Source: Macropodus opercularis
Lineage: Eukaryota > Chordata > Actinopteri > Anabantiformes > Osphronemidae
Assembly (NCBI GenBank): GCA_030770545.1
Contig: CM061097.1
Location: 1,302,501-1,366,500 of the forward strand
Direction of reading: 5' to 3'
Length of the DNA: 64,000 nt
In this document: positions 41,901-54,019 of the stretch, one piece after another
Layout of the letters: each line of letters begins with the position of its first letter
Position numbering within the stretch: the first letter of the stretch is position 1
Translations under genes and position numbers: made by a program
Notes under the pieces: generated by a model
The model's database searches: none
The model's input: the letters and a program-made list of their open reading frames with translations, nothing else
Told to the model about the DNA's origin: nothing

Positions 41901-44900
41901 TTCCCTCTCCTAAATATGTGATTTCAGATAATGTCACGACAAAAATAGAAGCCTCTGTCACTGCTCCAACTTCCAACCCTGGATAGATAAATAGCTGGAG
42001 AGTCTCTGTAATACCAGAGCTAAGTGGAAATGCCACATAATCTACTGCAGAGCCCTCTAAGGAAGGATAGACATGCTGGATGGAACAGGGACGAGACAAA
42101 GCCACCCGTTCCTGATTAAAAATGGCACGTCCCACGGCTCCTCGTCCTCTGGGGTATTTGATGTTCCACACACAATAGGAAGCTGCGTGATGGAGTGAAG
42201 CTACATCTCTGACTAGTGCTGACGGTGATACTGACGCTTTATTACCGATCTACACCTTGCACACCTGCAAGACCTGTTTAAACCAGTTAAGGCTCAGTTT
42301 GAAGCAGAGTGAAGCTCTTCAAGCTTCTGAAAACGTGCATGTCGGGCCAGGTCTGATTTGTGTCCTGGAAAGTAATAATAGCAATATGAATATATTGCAG
42401 TGAATAAAAGTTTACAGTAGAGTAAATGACGAACGGAAACAGAGGGTAAGGTCACGTTTGTTTCCATTTATCGTACCTCTATCCTTCTGTTCACGCACCT
42501 CACTCTGGAGCTTAGGAACGACTTTTGCGCGTCCGCTGGGTTTTAGTCTGTGTGAGCTCTCTCAGCGAAATGACTCCATATTTTACCCCTGGAACCGGTT
42601 TTGTCGACCAGTTTGGATGAGCTGGGACTCAGTTGAAGACACAATGGTCTGTTTGACGCCGTTGCCATGTTTCCTGCTGATTTACTGAGTTGACTTTTTA
42701 GCTGACTGCAGCAGTCAATTTTCAAGAGCCAGACTGTGAGCGTCTGTTTCAGCTCATCACTGCATTCTTTTGCTTTTCGACTATCGGCTTCCATATGCCG
42801 CCTTTATTCAGATGCTCAGGAGGTGGCACTGAGTTATGCCTTCATGTTGTAGAATATGTTAGAATATGTTTGCTTGTTTGATGAGTGGGGTGAAGCATCA
42901 TACTGCAAAACTAAATGTTGAATTGCAAAACTAATGGTGACATTTTTTGTTTACTGTGTCAGGCATAGCTGTGCCACATATGCTACCAGTCACACAACAC
43001 TACGGCTGGTGTTGACATTTCTAATAGTTGAATGACTTACACTGACTAACACATACTATACGGGGCTGTTTCGTGTAGCTCAGCTCAACCCCATCCTCCG
43101 TCTCTGTGTGAGTGCTACAGACTGAGGCTGTGTGACGGTGAGTTTTTGTTTTGGCGGTACATCATGAGGTTGTATCCTGTCGCCAGGCTCATTAGCCCGT
43201 CGGTGGCGCCCGAGCGGCCCCAGCCAATCGCGGCTCACCGCTCGTCTCTGCCATTTGCATGTGGTCCAGGAAGAGATAATTAGAGGGATCTCTGCCTGTC
43301 ACTGTTAATCTGGGACTTAGTGAAGGGCTGTGACGCCGGCATGCTGATGGACTGACACCCATAACTATACACACACGCATGGCATCATGCTCATCTACAC
43401 GCATCCACAAACACCAAGAGCACAGGCACTAGCGTGTGCACACACCAGCAACACGATGTTTCTGTGAAGTTCCAGCTCAAAACAAGAACAAATTCAATGC
43501 AGTCCAATATGACTCCACCCGACCCGACTTAAAGCGGCTTCTTCTTGCAGGAGACCTTGTGACTGAGCTGCTGCTCTGGGAGCGTTAGGCTGTGCAGGTG
43601 CATCCAATGTGGCCACCGAGCGAGTTTTATCTCTGATACTGTAGCATGTCACACTAAAACACATCAGCTGCTTCTCCATTGGTATGCGAATGGTAGCATG
43701 TTGACTCAGTGGCTGTTTACACCAGTTGTACTCTGCTGTTGACACAGGTTTTAGATCCCTGTTCAGATAGACTGTGCACTTTTTCCTTCCCAGACAGGCA
43801 GAATGCTCCGTAAGCCCTTTGAACAAGCCCAGCTGTCAGCCCTATACACTTTCGCACATGCGTCGATACGCTGCAAACACCAACACGTGCTCACGCGCTG
43901 GCACATCCCCAGTCGCACACATGCCCGAAAACACACAAGCTCGCTAACACATCGCTGATTGGCAGGCCTCCCATTTTCCCATAATTCCAACTGATTTATC
44001 CAATCAATCTTACTCGGAGAGCTGCTAAAGTGTTGGCTAATATTAAGCGTAGAACATGTGACAATTAAAACATCCTTCAGGTAATTACAGAGCTGGTTTA
44101 GCAGCAAACAGCGGAAGCATTTTATACATTCAGCAGGTTACCTGTGCGTTTTAGTTGTACCTGTTTGATAATCGGAGGAAATGAGGTGCGTCTGTGAGTG
44201 TTACTGCTTTTAATACACATGTCACATAATTTCGCATCATTAGCTGAATATGTCTATGCAAATATTGACTGTGTTCACCTAATTGAATAGAAAGGGTTTC
44301 ATCCTATGGAAGAAAACGGAGAGATGTTCTTGTCACTGCAAAGTCTTTTTCCACCCAAATGACAGCTCGTCCTCTTTTCACACTGTGGGACTGTTTAATG
44401 GTGCATGTTGAGAGAGAGGGTGAGCACCGTTGCTGACCTCATCCGTCCCGCTCTGTGACCCTGTGTCACCACTGATGGCACATAATAGTTGACACTTGAC
44501 TTCAGGGGCTCTTTAAGTGCCAAGAGTGCCCAAAGCCCCGGATTCATATTCTAATGCGCTCATCTTTGCACTCTGCACCTCTGCCTTTTGTCCAGGAGCT
44601 CCCACTACACTTGTTTCCACTTTTGCTTTAGGCTTTTTTCATCAGACTCTCTTTCATTCACTTGTTTCACAGACAAGTACACATATGCAATCTTACGTGT
44701 AGTGACACTTAGCCTCCGTCGAAGCAGCCTGTGTCAGTCTTCGGCCCCTGTGCCATTACAGGTAAACGCAGAGGTGCACTTGTCTTGACACGTGTTTTGA
44801 CAAATCTAAAGACATCCTCTCTCTCCTTTCCTGTCCTTTCTTCTTGCAGCGGTGTCCTCTTTTATCCTTCCATGTAACCCTGCTTCCCTGTCTTCACATG

Positions 44901-46000
44901 CCTTCACTGCCTTCACTTACTATAAATATTACAGTGGCTGCTGGGTTTGAGATGTTTACTTACTCTGATTCACATTCTGCATATTACAAAATCCATTGGA
45001 TGTTTTTTCAAGTGAATAATGTGATATCTCTGACTTGCTCCAGATGTGCGTTGTCTGTTTTACGGTTTGATGCTGCAGCGTTAGCTACCAGGGCCTCATG
45101 CCTGTGGCTGGGGCAATAAAAACGTTCTTTGTGTGTCATGTCAAACTGACTGCGTGATATAATTTCACACACATGTTTACATTTTGCGCATCGGTGCAGT
45201 AATACCTGCCCATACTAATTTATACGAAGGTGCGGCCTGTGGTGTTTACGGCAGCGAAGAGATATTCGCCCGCACTGACGCATCCTCATTAGTTATGTAG
45301 GCTTTAAACCTAATCTGCATCCTGTAAAGACAGCGACACGATCTTTGGCTTTTTGGCACATGTGTCTCTCAGCACTTCCTTGTTCTGGCTGCCGCCTTTC
45401 TCCTGTCTTCTCGTAGAACCGTGATGGGTCATGTTTTTCCGAGTCTTTGATCAGTGAGCAGTCTTTCAGCATGTTGACTACAAGGCCTCTCACCTCCCTA
45501 GTGGTCGCTGCGAACGGGGAGAGCACACTTATCTGGTGTCTGTGATGTTGATGTGATGCTTGAAAGCATTTTGCTGATGTTTTAAGTGTGTGTGTGCATC
45601 CACAGAAGACTCGCGTTGTGATCATCAGCTCCAGCACGTTGCGCTACCTGCTGCATGTTGGTAGATGAATTAGCGCTACTACTGTACGCGCTGTGTGGCG
45701 GATAACGATCGTGTGGAGAGAAATAAAATAGAGGAATCCCGTCAGCAGTTAAAATCCTTACATTGTTTTTAAATAGCTTAAAAGGTTGAAGTTTAGATCC
45801 CCTGCTCCCCAGAGCATTGTATTCGTATCTGTTTGTTCAGTTATTGCATGGAAATTTTCCTTCACTGTGCCATAATGGGTTTGTCTTCAGGGCACAAACC
45901 ACGGTTCAAATAGAAAAATGCTTTTTCCCGCAGCCTTTACACCTCGTGTGTGTAAACGGTGGTTAGGTGTCTGAGAGCTTTGCGGCTCCATCCAACGGCA
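35922..46000 (+). other. Long gene-free stretch, part 1 (probable last intron)
   Basis: No coding exon with supporting phase was found. It includes a pyrimidine-rich tract at 36267-36335 next to the palindrome at 36353-36368. A CpG-rich patch with a CCAAT box and octamer lies at about 43180-43265. The remainder appears unique. Confidence 0.55.
36353..36368. promoter_or_regulatory. Perfect 16-bp A/T-rich palindrome GCATAAATATTTATGC
   Basis: The sequence equals its own reverse complement. It contains two inverted GCATAAAT half-sites similar to POU-domain binding half-sites. It is located 432 bp after exon 22, between a pyrimidine tract ending in CACAG and a GTATGT, so it also mimics a tiny exon. 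Function is inferred from pattern only. Confidence 0.35.
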
Positions 46001-49000
46001 GAATTCCCCCCATTGTGACATGCGGCGGATGGCCTTGATGTGACAGCTTGCGATGTTAGCCCAAGTTGTTTTTGACAGAAGACAAAGAAAAAGGGAAATA
46101 AAAAAATTAAACCTAAAAGGCAAAGCATTGGAATTTCTCTTCTGAGGTGAATTGCCTCTGCAGGCATCAATTCTTTTCCTCCTTCATTTTCATGCAAAAA
46201 ACATTTTTCCCTCTGTATCGTTGCTTTGTCATGGCTGTTAAGAACAGTTTGCTCGATTGAATTTGCCACCGGAGACATTTAGTGATTCTGATGGATTCTT
46301 GGATGCAGGACGTAGGCTTGCTGGAAGCATCGTTTTTAGATGTTTTTTTCTCGGTGACATTATGGAAACAGGTCTACCCTTTACAGCAGACTGAGCGGTG
46401 AGTTGTATCATTTGACGTATTACACTGCTGCATGCCAGTCTATAAGAATGTCAATGACAATCATAGGAAAGGACATTTCGATTACTGTCGAGGCTCCGCG
46501 TCCTGTCTCTTCCCATCTGGGCTCCTATCAGTCCATCTGCTTTCTAATCTATCTTCTCTTCATCTTGACTTGGACTTGTAATGATGAAAAGCTGGTCCCA
46601 GGGGTCTTAGCGTGGCTTTGTGGGCCTGCTCTGCCTGGTACGTGTCCAGTATCTCTGCCCTGACTCTGTCCGAGCGTGACCCTTGGGCTGTGCCTGCCTT
46701 GCTCCTGTCTGAGTTCTCTTTCCCAAACCTTTTACCAGAGCCCTTCTCATCACCATGAGCTAGACCTTCCGTTGCCTCTCACAGTTTTCAAGGTTAGCCT
46801 CCCTCTACAGCCTTTCTGTTTTCTTTCATAAAGACACTGTGGTGTTACCTCTTTCTCTCTCCTCGTACTCTTTAAATAACCTTCCACTGGTTCGTTTTCC
46901 AGTACTGTACACACATCAGACAAAGCAGTGGAGGTTTAAAGGTGTGTCAGCTCCCACTGACCATCGTTTTCTCTCAAGGTGAGACTCATCTTGCGCTTGT
47001 CTTTCCTTTTTTCCATCTGGCCACTACGCCCATGCGCTCGTAGTGAAAGTCGGGCCACACTGTTATGTGTTTCCTCCTGTCCTTCTTTTGAGCCCACCCA
47101 CAACCTCCTCGTACGTACCTGTAGTCTATGGTTCTGATGCCCACATGCCTGGTGAAGAGGTCAGTGAGTAATCTGTGAGCCTGCCAACAGTAAAGGTGTT
47201 TAAAGGGGGTTCTCCGTTGAACACCACTTATATAGATATTGATATTTAAGCTGTAGGTGGTGCAGTAACCCACGTTGCACTCGCTGTAAACCCGTGAAGC
47301 TAAACTGGGAGTAAGGAAGAAAAAACTGCTCCTATGTGATCGCGACCAACTGGGATCAATTGGGATTTTAGAGAAACATTCAGGGCAACACTGACACCAA
47401 GCACAGAGTCAGAGCCTGTTCCCCCATCAGGATGGGTTTGCACTGACATTAATACACAGACAGTCTGATGATTGTGAACCAAACACTTTACACACTTTAC
47501 TGTAGACAAAATGTGAGCTTTTAATGAGAAAACATGATGCAATAGGACAAAGTGAATTATCATTACATTGAATGGTTTTTGAATTGAGTTGAACTGGATA
47601 CACATGGTCGTGCACAGCCTTGGATGCTGGTGGCTCTGCCTCTTGAGGCAGTCGTGTCCATGCTGCGGGAGGCCACTCGGGGCCGATAGCTGTCTCCCTG
47701 CGTCTGTATCACTGAGAGCAGATATGGCTGATACCTCTGTCATCTCAGCATCTCAGACCTGACAGAACCGATCATAATCAGCCCCCCTCCAGTTCTCCCT
47801 CCTGCAGTCCTTTTACCCTTCTATCAAAACCGAACCCATACATTATACCAGGTGTTGTTCATAGCGGAACGATACCCCCCACCTCCACGCTGTAATGGGG
47901 CACTTTGGAGATATACATTTTATGCAACGGGAGTTAGTGTTGGGAGAGGTTTCTCTTTCTCTTTATTTCTGTGTTTGTGTGTGCGTGTGTGTCAGAGAGC
48001 ATTTACAAAGGGATCAGCCCTGGGGGTGTCACTGCATCGCTGCAGTGGCGGGAGAGCAAAGGGGGTGGAACTTAGCTAGTTCACAGCAGATGTAGAACAC
48101 AGCCAACTAGCTTACAAACCTCGCTGGACTTCACTACTTATTTATTTATTTATTTGGGTTGGGGGCAAATGTATGTTTAGTGGCAGACATCAGCGACAGA
48201 AAGGATCAAAGAGCGACGCCACAAATGAAGCCGTCAAAGTGCCCTGACAGCCGGGTCCTGAGGCGAACATCCCTCGCTCGCACATTTTATGATGGTCGCT
48301 GTGCAACCCCACAGTCAGAAGCAAAGGGAGACGGGGGAGAAAAGACAAGCGTCATCTCCCCAAACAGAGAGAAAGAAAAAGAGACAAAACCAGCGTCGCT
48401 GTATCATCGCTGTCCATGATGGAATGAATTATGAATGCGTGGAGGGGATTAGGAAACAATGGTTGGAGTCACTAGGATCCTTGCCTCGCTTCCTAACTCT
48501 GAGCCTGGCAACTAATTAGCAATTTCAGCACCAGTGTATGATCTCATTAATGTGATTTCTGCTTATGTAACGTGCATGCATATGTGCACGCTTACATACA
48601 AACACACTGAGAGATTGCAGTATTATTACGTAAAGCAAATGAACGTGTATTATTTGTTGTTGAGCTAATGCAGTTAGAGTCATAAATCAAATGTTTGAGA
48701 TCGCAGCGTTGCTGTAAGTTAAGTTGATGGTGCTGTTCCGTGTTTAGGGTGTTTACGCCGGGCTTTCCTCTTATGTCTTGCAATTATCTGAGCAATTTGA
48801 TAATGTGTGATGAATATCATCAGTCATGGTATCATAGTGTCGATTGGTCCTCAACAAAGACAGCTACAGTGCTGGATCGAGACATTTCAGATACTGTTAT
48901 AAAAGGCAGGAATATATATGGAATATGTATTTTTCACATAATTGCACTTGTCTGTTTGTTTAGCAGATGCAATTCACATCAGCTAATTAGTATCACACAC

Positions 49001-49066
49001 TGAGATATAGGGAAAGGGAGAAAGAGAGGGAAGAGGGGGAGGAAGCAGGCAGAGGGTAAGGGTAGA

Positions 49067-49081
49067 TAATTAGACTAATTA
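49067..49081. promoter_or_regulatory. Homeodomain-type palindrome TAATTAG-A-CTAATTA
   Basis: Two TAATTAG half-sites stand in exact inverted orientation around a single A. TAATTA is the classic homeodomain core. Regulatory function is not demonstrated. Confidence 0.35.
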
Positions 49082-52000
49082 AGCCATCTCTTTTAATCTA
49101 GCCCCTGAAAGAAAGCGAGGGAGAGAAAGAGAGATGGGGGTAGGAGAGAGGGGGTTCTGGGGGTGAGGTCTACACATTCACCCCTCTCTCTCTCTGACTC
49201 ACTCACTCTCTCTCTCCCTGTCTGGCAGAGGGTGTGAATGTGTGGGAAACGAGGGGCCTGGTGCCTGAACCCCAGCAGAATGGATCAGCTTGTGTTTCTG
49301 AGGCTCTAGAAGTGTCCCATTGTCATGATGTCACTGCAACTCAAGATGGCTGACCTCTGACCCCTATGGATTCATGGAAGCCCACCACAGCACCCCCACA
49401 ACACCAAAAGGGCCAGATTGCCGCTGGGTGCCCACTAGGGGGTACTCAAGCCTTTTGCTGTGGAATTTGAGGTGGCTGTGGCTTTATGGTGCGAAACTAT
49501 ATTTGCCAGTGAATCCGTTCATCCGTGTCCCCAGTTCAGGCGTCCTTACGCTCGCTTTAGGCCACTTCTTCCCGTTTCCCTCAGTCGCTGCCATCTCAAG
49601 CAACCTCTCTCTCTGTCCCTCTCCCTCTCTCTGCATTTCTCCCTCCTACACTCGTTGCATCTCAGCAGCCATGAATATAGCAAACGCCGCCAGATGTCGC
49701 AAATACATCATCTGAGGGATGCGTCTGTGATGGGAAGAAAGTCAAGGCACGTACGAGTGGGGGATGTGAAACGACTTTCAGAGCCGACTGAGCGTTTGTG
49801 TGTGTGTGTGTGTGACACTGTATGCCAGCTCGCATGTGTGTGTCAGTCTTCCAGGCTGTGTGTGTGTGTGCGCGTCTCAAAGCTCATGCGCATGCTTGTG
49901 TGGAGGTCACAGCAGGTCAGCATATTGTCCCTCAGATGTTTGATATTTTATGTATAAGAGGATGGCTAGAGCGAGAGGATAAGCACGTTTCTGACAGAAG
50001 CATCTCTCCGCCACAATCTGCCACCTCAGCAATGTGGAGCCCAGAGTCAGATCGACAATGAGGGGAGCTGCCTTATGCCCAGAGAGGGCTGACGGGAGGA
50101 GGAAAGAGGGGAAAACCCCAGAATCAGGAGCGCTGTTGTTTGGTCGGCGCGTCCTGATAAAACAATCACGAATATACACAACTGTGTGTAGATATGCAAT
50201 GTGCTGTGCATGCAGCATAAGCAACAACGCGTAAGGCACAGTAGTATTCTAAGAAGCAAATTAGTAGATGTGTAGCTGTGTCACACATACTGTAGAGTGT
50301 GTGTTGGGGGCAGTTGCGCCAGAGCAGGGCTAGTGCCACGCTCAGATCAGTGATGCGGAGGAGATTCCCCAGAGTGGAGTCATCCCAAACAACACTCCAT
50401 TCGTTCTCCTTCAGGGGGAAAAGTTTACTGCCAGCTTGCTTTTGTAGTCGGCCTCAAAAGATGTGCGGCAGTCAGCATTAAAAGGCACAGATCTAAGGAG
50501 ACACCTCCGACTGAAATACCTACAGAGGAAGCAGAGAGAATGAGAGGGGGGGCAAGCTGATGTGGCTGATACGAACCTTAAAGACAGACGTTAAACACTC
50601 CTTTGTCTTGGCTGTGTTCCCCAACTACGCCAGCAATAGCAACAAAAGCCCCAACTATCTTCTCATGGTGCTTTTTTTGTAGTTTTTTTGCTTTTGCCCC
50701 TTCACACACTCTCGTTTGTGCTCAGTTGTTAAGAGGTAGATTGTTTCACTCGAACACGTAGCGCGGTTACCAGGGTGATGATGTGGCACATGACATCACG
50801 CTGTCTGGCAGGGTTCATGGGATGGTGGCGCTGGCTGGCACGGCGCTCCTCGCTGCCTTCCCTCCATCTTCGCCTGTGTTTCACTGGGCTCCCAGCATCG
50901 GTCTGTCCAGTCTGCCTTGTGTTCTCTGGGAAACAGATTAATTATTCAACGCGAAGCCTCAATTAAATTTGAATTCGGCGGTTCAAGTAACCTTTTAGCA
51001 CGGCACATTATTTATTAAGGCAGATGCTTTGGCCCTGTTTAGATTTAGAGCTTATCGGATTCTTTCAGCCCTTATCACATGGGCAGTTTGCTCGTGATGG
51101 CTGTGAGGCTTGGCTGAAATGCAGCGGGATGTATTTTCTCAAACAGCTTCTGGTGAACATTTCTTACTATAAATTCCCTTCACTGAAGCCCAGTGGTTTT
51201 GTGACTCACGCAGAGAAAGAGTGGGACATATTAGCTGCTTTCATTCAACTTAGTTTCCAACTGAGACTTTCAGCATTTCAAATAGGCATCTAAGACAAGA
51301 CAGCGCAAGACAGGATGTCATTCTGACCTGCATTTTCTAATATGATGAATACCTGCAAATTTTGGAGCTTTATCACTTGCAGATGTCTTCCCTTTCATTT
51401 CTGTATCCCTCTGCTGAATGGAGCGCGAAGGCAGGAGCAAAGTAAGGACTAATAACAGAAGGAACATCCAGTAGTAGACGTACATAGACAAATTAATTTT
51501 CAGCTTTCATTTGATGCTAGACATGCTACTTTCTGCTGATACATGTTCAGCTTCTCTGCGGATGCTTTTTGCCGTCGCATGGTAAGATTGATACATTAAA
51601 CCACGGCGCTTACACCTGCAACAGCACAACACGGAACGATAAGAAGCAGCCTTGACGGCCCCTCTGAATGATCCCCCTCCCCCAGTTCCTGTCTCCCCAT
51701 TTCTCTCTTCCTCCATTGGAGGAGGTGGTGCCTTTGTCAGGCAGGAGCACAGAAACCTCACAAAGCGAGGGAAGATGTCACAACAAACAAAAACAGCATA
51801 GTAACTCCCTGAAATCTAATCAGGAGCCATTGATTCATGCTCTGAATGGAGACTGAGTACCTTGAGAGTGGCTGGTCCAGAGGGTCTGTGGACAGCGTGA
51901 CGGGGGCCGTCACAATCCAGCCGTGTAGCTTCCTGTCGTTCACCTTTCGGCTCGACTCTATCAACTCACACGGATACAATCATCGCTCCACTTTTTATTT

Positions 52001-53739
52001 AGATTCACTCATTCATTAATGTGCTTCAGTTGATGTTTTTCCTCCGATTTGATGCATAGACTCTGTTTTTCCGAGTGTACTCTAATAGGTTTTTATAGAG
52101 GCAGAGAGATACAGCTCTTTAAAGCCTTACTTACGCTGATTGTGCTCTGATGAATGATGCTTCGATCGAGCAATTAAACACAAGGTGAAGCTGTATTTTG
52201 CCAGGTTGCCTTGGATTTTCACTTGTCAGTCGTTACTAATGTGTTTGTATAAGCACAGAGACCTTATACTGCAGTCGTGTGAGGATATTTAGTTTTTTTT
52301 TTGTTACATTATCATTATCACTGTGTTGATTTTTGGCTTTTTTCTCATCAAAGAAAAAAAGTCACATTAACAGCATAACTCTATTAACTCTTATGGGAAT
52401 CTGTGACATTTCAAATGAAATTATTTAATCTATAATATGTGCATGCCCTTCTGAGTTTTTTTAATGCTCAATATAATGCAACAACTTTGCTCTTATTATT
52501 TGTAATGATAGTTTGGCATTATATGGTAGAGGTATTGATTTTAGAACCCAAAGCATTTATTGTGGAGGTAAATGTTATTATTTTAATATTGGACTCATGC
52601 TAATGTAATAGAGCATATCGTGCACGTCGGGGTGTGAGCCGCAGGGGTCTCTCTGTCGCTCTCGCTCCCTCGCTCTCTCTGCGCCACTACGCTAGTAACA
52701 CAGTGATCCAGATAATGGCAACAAGTCATGGCTGCTTCACGGGAGTTTCGTCAAACAGAGCTGACGGGCTGAGGAACGCGTTGTGCACTGATTTCATGAA
52801 TTTGAGCTCGTATTGATACTCAGTACGTTAACAATTCTTTGTGATGACTTTTTATGAGTTACGAGTCTACTTTAAGAAATAATGCTACACTTGACAGGAC
52901 ATATCCCGTTGTGTCCCTCCTGTAGCCCGACTACAGTAGCAGCATGTCCCCATCTCTTACTTCTTCTACTCATCATCTCAGTGCAGCATATTAATATTTC
53001 ATAGATCATTAAAATATTCAAGGGATTGCACCATCAGTCCGTCTCTGCAGCACAGGAAAGCCTAGTGGTCAGGAGGGCTACAGGCCTTTGGGAAGGTCAA
53101 AGGGTCATTTTAGGGTTAAATACTGAGCAGTGTCCAAACATGGTCTGTACACAGAGATGATAGATGTACAAGATTGGACATGTATTTATATAGGTAGGTA
53201 GGTAAACAGGAGTGAGACAGATGAAGTGCTGTTACCATTTGCACCTTAACAGGTGATGTTATAACTAAAGTTGCTATGAGACACTGATTCTGGTGGGAGA
53301 AATCAGTGATATAGTCTTCGCGCAGTTCTCGTCCTTTTCTTGACTTCTTTGCTCTGTAATATTCTTCCTGTTTACCTCCTGCCATACGTGGAACTACTGC
53401 TCTCTAGCGAGCTTGACGTCTTGGATGTAGTCACGTTCTTATTCTTGTAACATATTAATATTTGTTATCACGATCAACACCCATCCAGCCCCACCCAGCA
53501 GAGTCCATCCCACTCCATTGCACTACATGATTCAGTTGAATGAGGGGAATGACTTCTCCTACTTTCCTTAATGGTCTCAAAGAACCCTGGCCTCTCAGCT
53601 GTTACCATGGCAACTGACCCATTTGCCTGCTGCATATAAGAGTAAGGGTGAAGGAGGCAGCGAGTGTGAGACAGGGTCAGACACCGGCAGACAGGTATAG
53701 TTGTATAGTACTGGAAAGGCCTTTTACTCAGACCATGAT

Positions 53740-53784
53740 CTGTCTGTCTGTCTGTCTGTCTGCCTGCCTGCCTGCCTGCCTGCC

Positions 53785-53845
<61 letters not shown>

Positions 53846-53876
53846 GCCTGTCTGTCTGTCTGTCTGTCTGTCTGTC
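53740..53876. repeat. Compound (CTGT)n/(CTGC)n tetranucleotide microsatellite
   Basis: About 34 tetranucleotide units. A block of TGCC units at 53761-53784 is embedded in TGTC units, with one more TGCC unit near 53845. It reads as low-complexity Cys/Leu/Ser/Val in forward frames and Asp/Arg/Gln/Thr in reverse; these frames are not genes. Confidence 0.97.
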
Positions 53877-53966
53877 AGCTATATGATCAGCTGCATTAAC
53901 CCAGGGACACTTGCTGAGCAGGGTTAAAAAGGGCATCCATTCACTTAGCACAGACACCCTTCACTG

Positions 53967-53970
<4 letters not shown>

Positions 53971-54015
<45 letters not shown>
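53971..54015. repeat. (GT)22 microsatellite
   Basis: Uninterrupted GT run about 95 bp after the tetranucleotide array. Confidence 0.97.

Positions 54016-54019
<4 letters not shown>

Noticed and set aside
44850..44878. Strong acceptor TTTCTTCTTGCAG followed by a short in-phase frame (SGVLFYPSM stop)
   Set aside because: It is too short and lacks similarity; pyrimidine-rich acceptor mimics are common in this genome.
53648..53957. Open frames with Cys/Leu/Ser/Val or Asp/Arg/Gln/Thr repeats
   Set aside because: These are translations of the TGTC tetranucleotide array.
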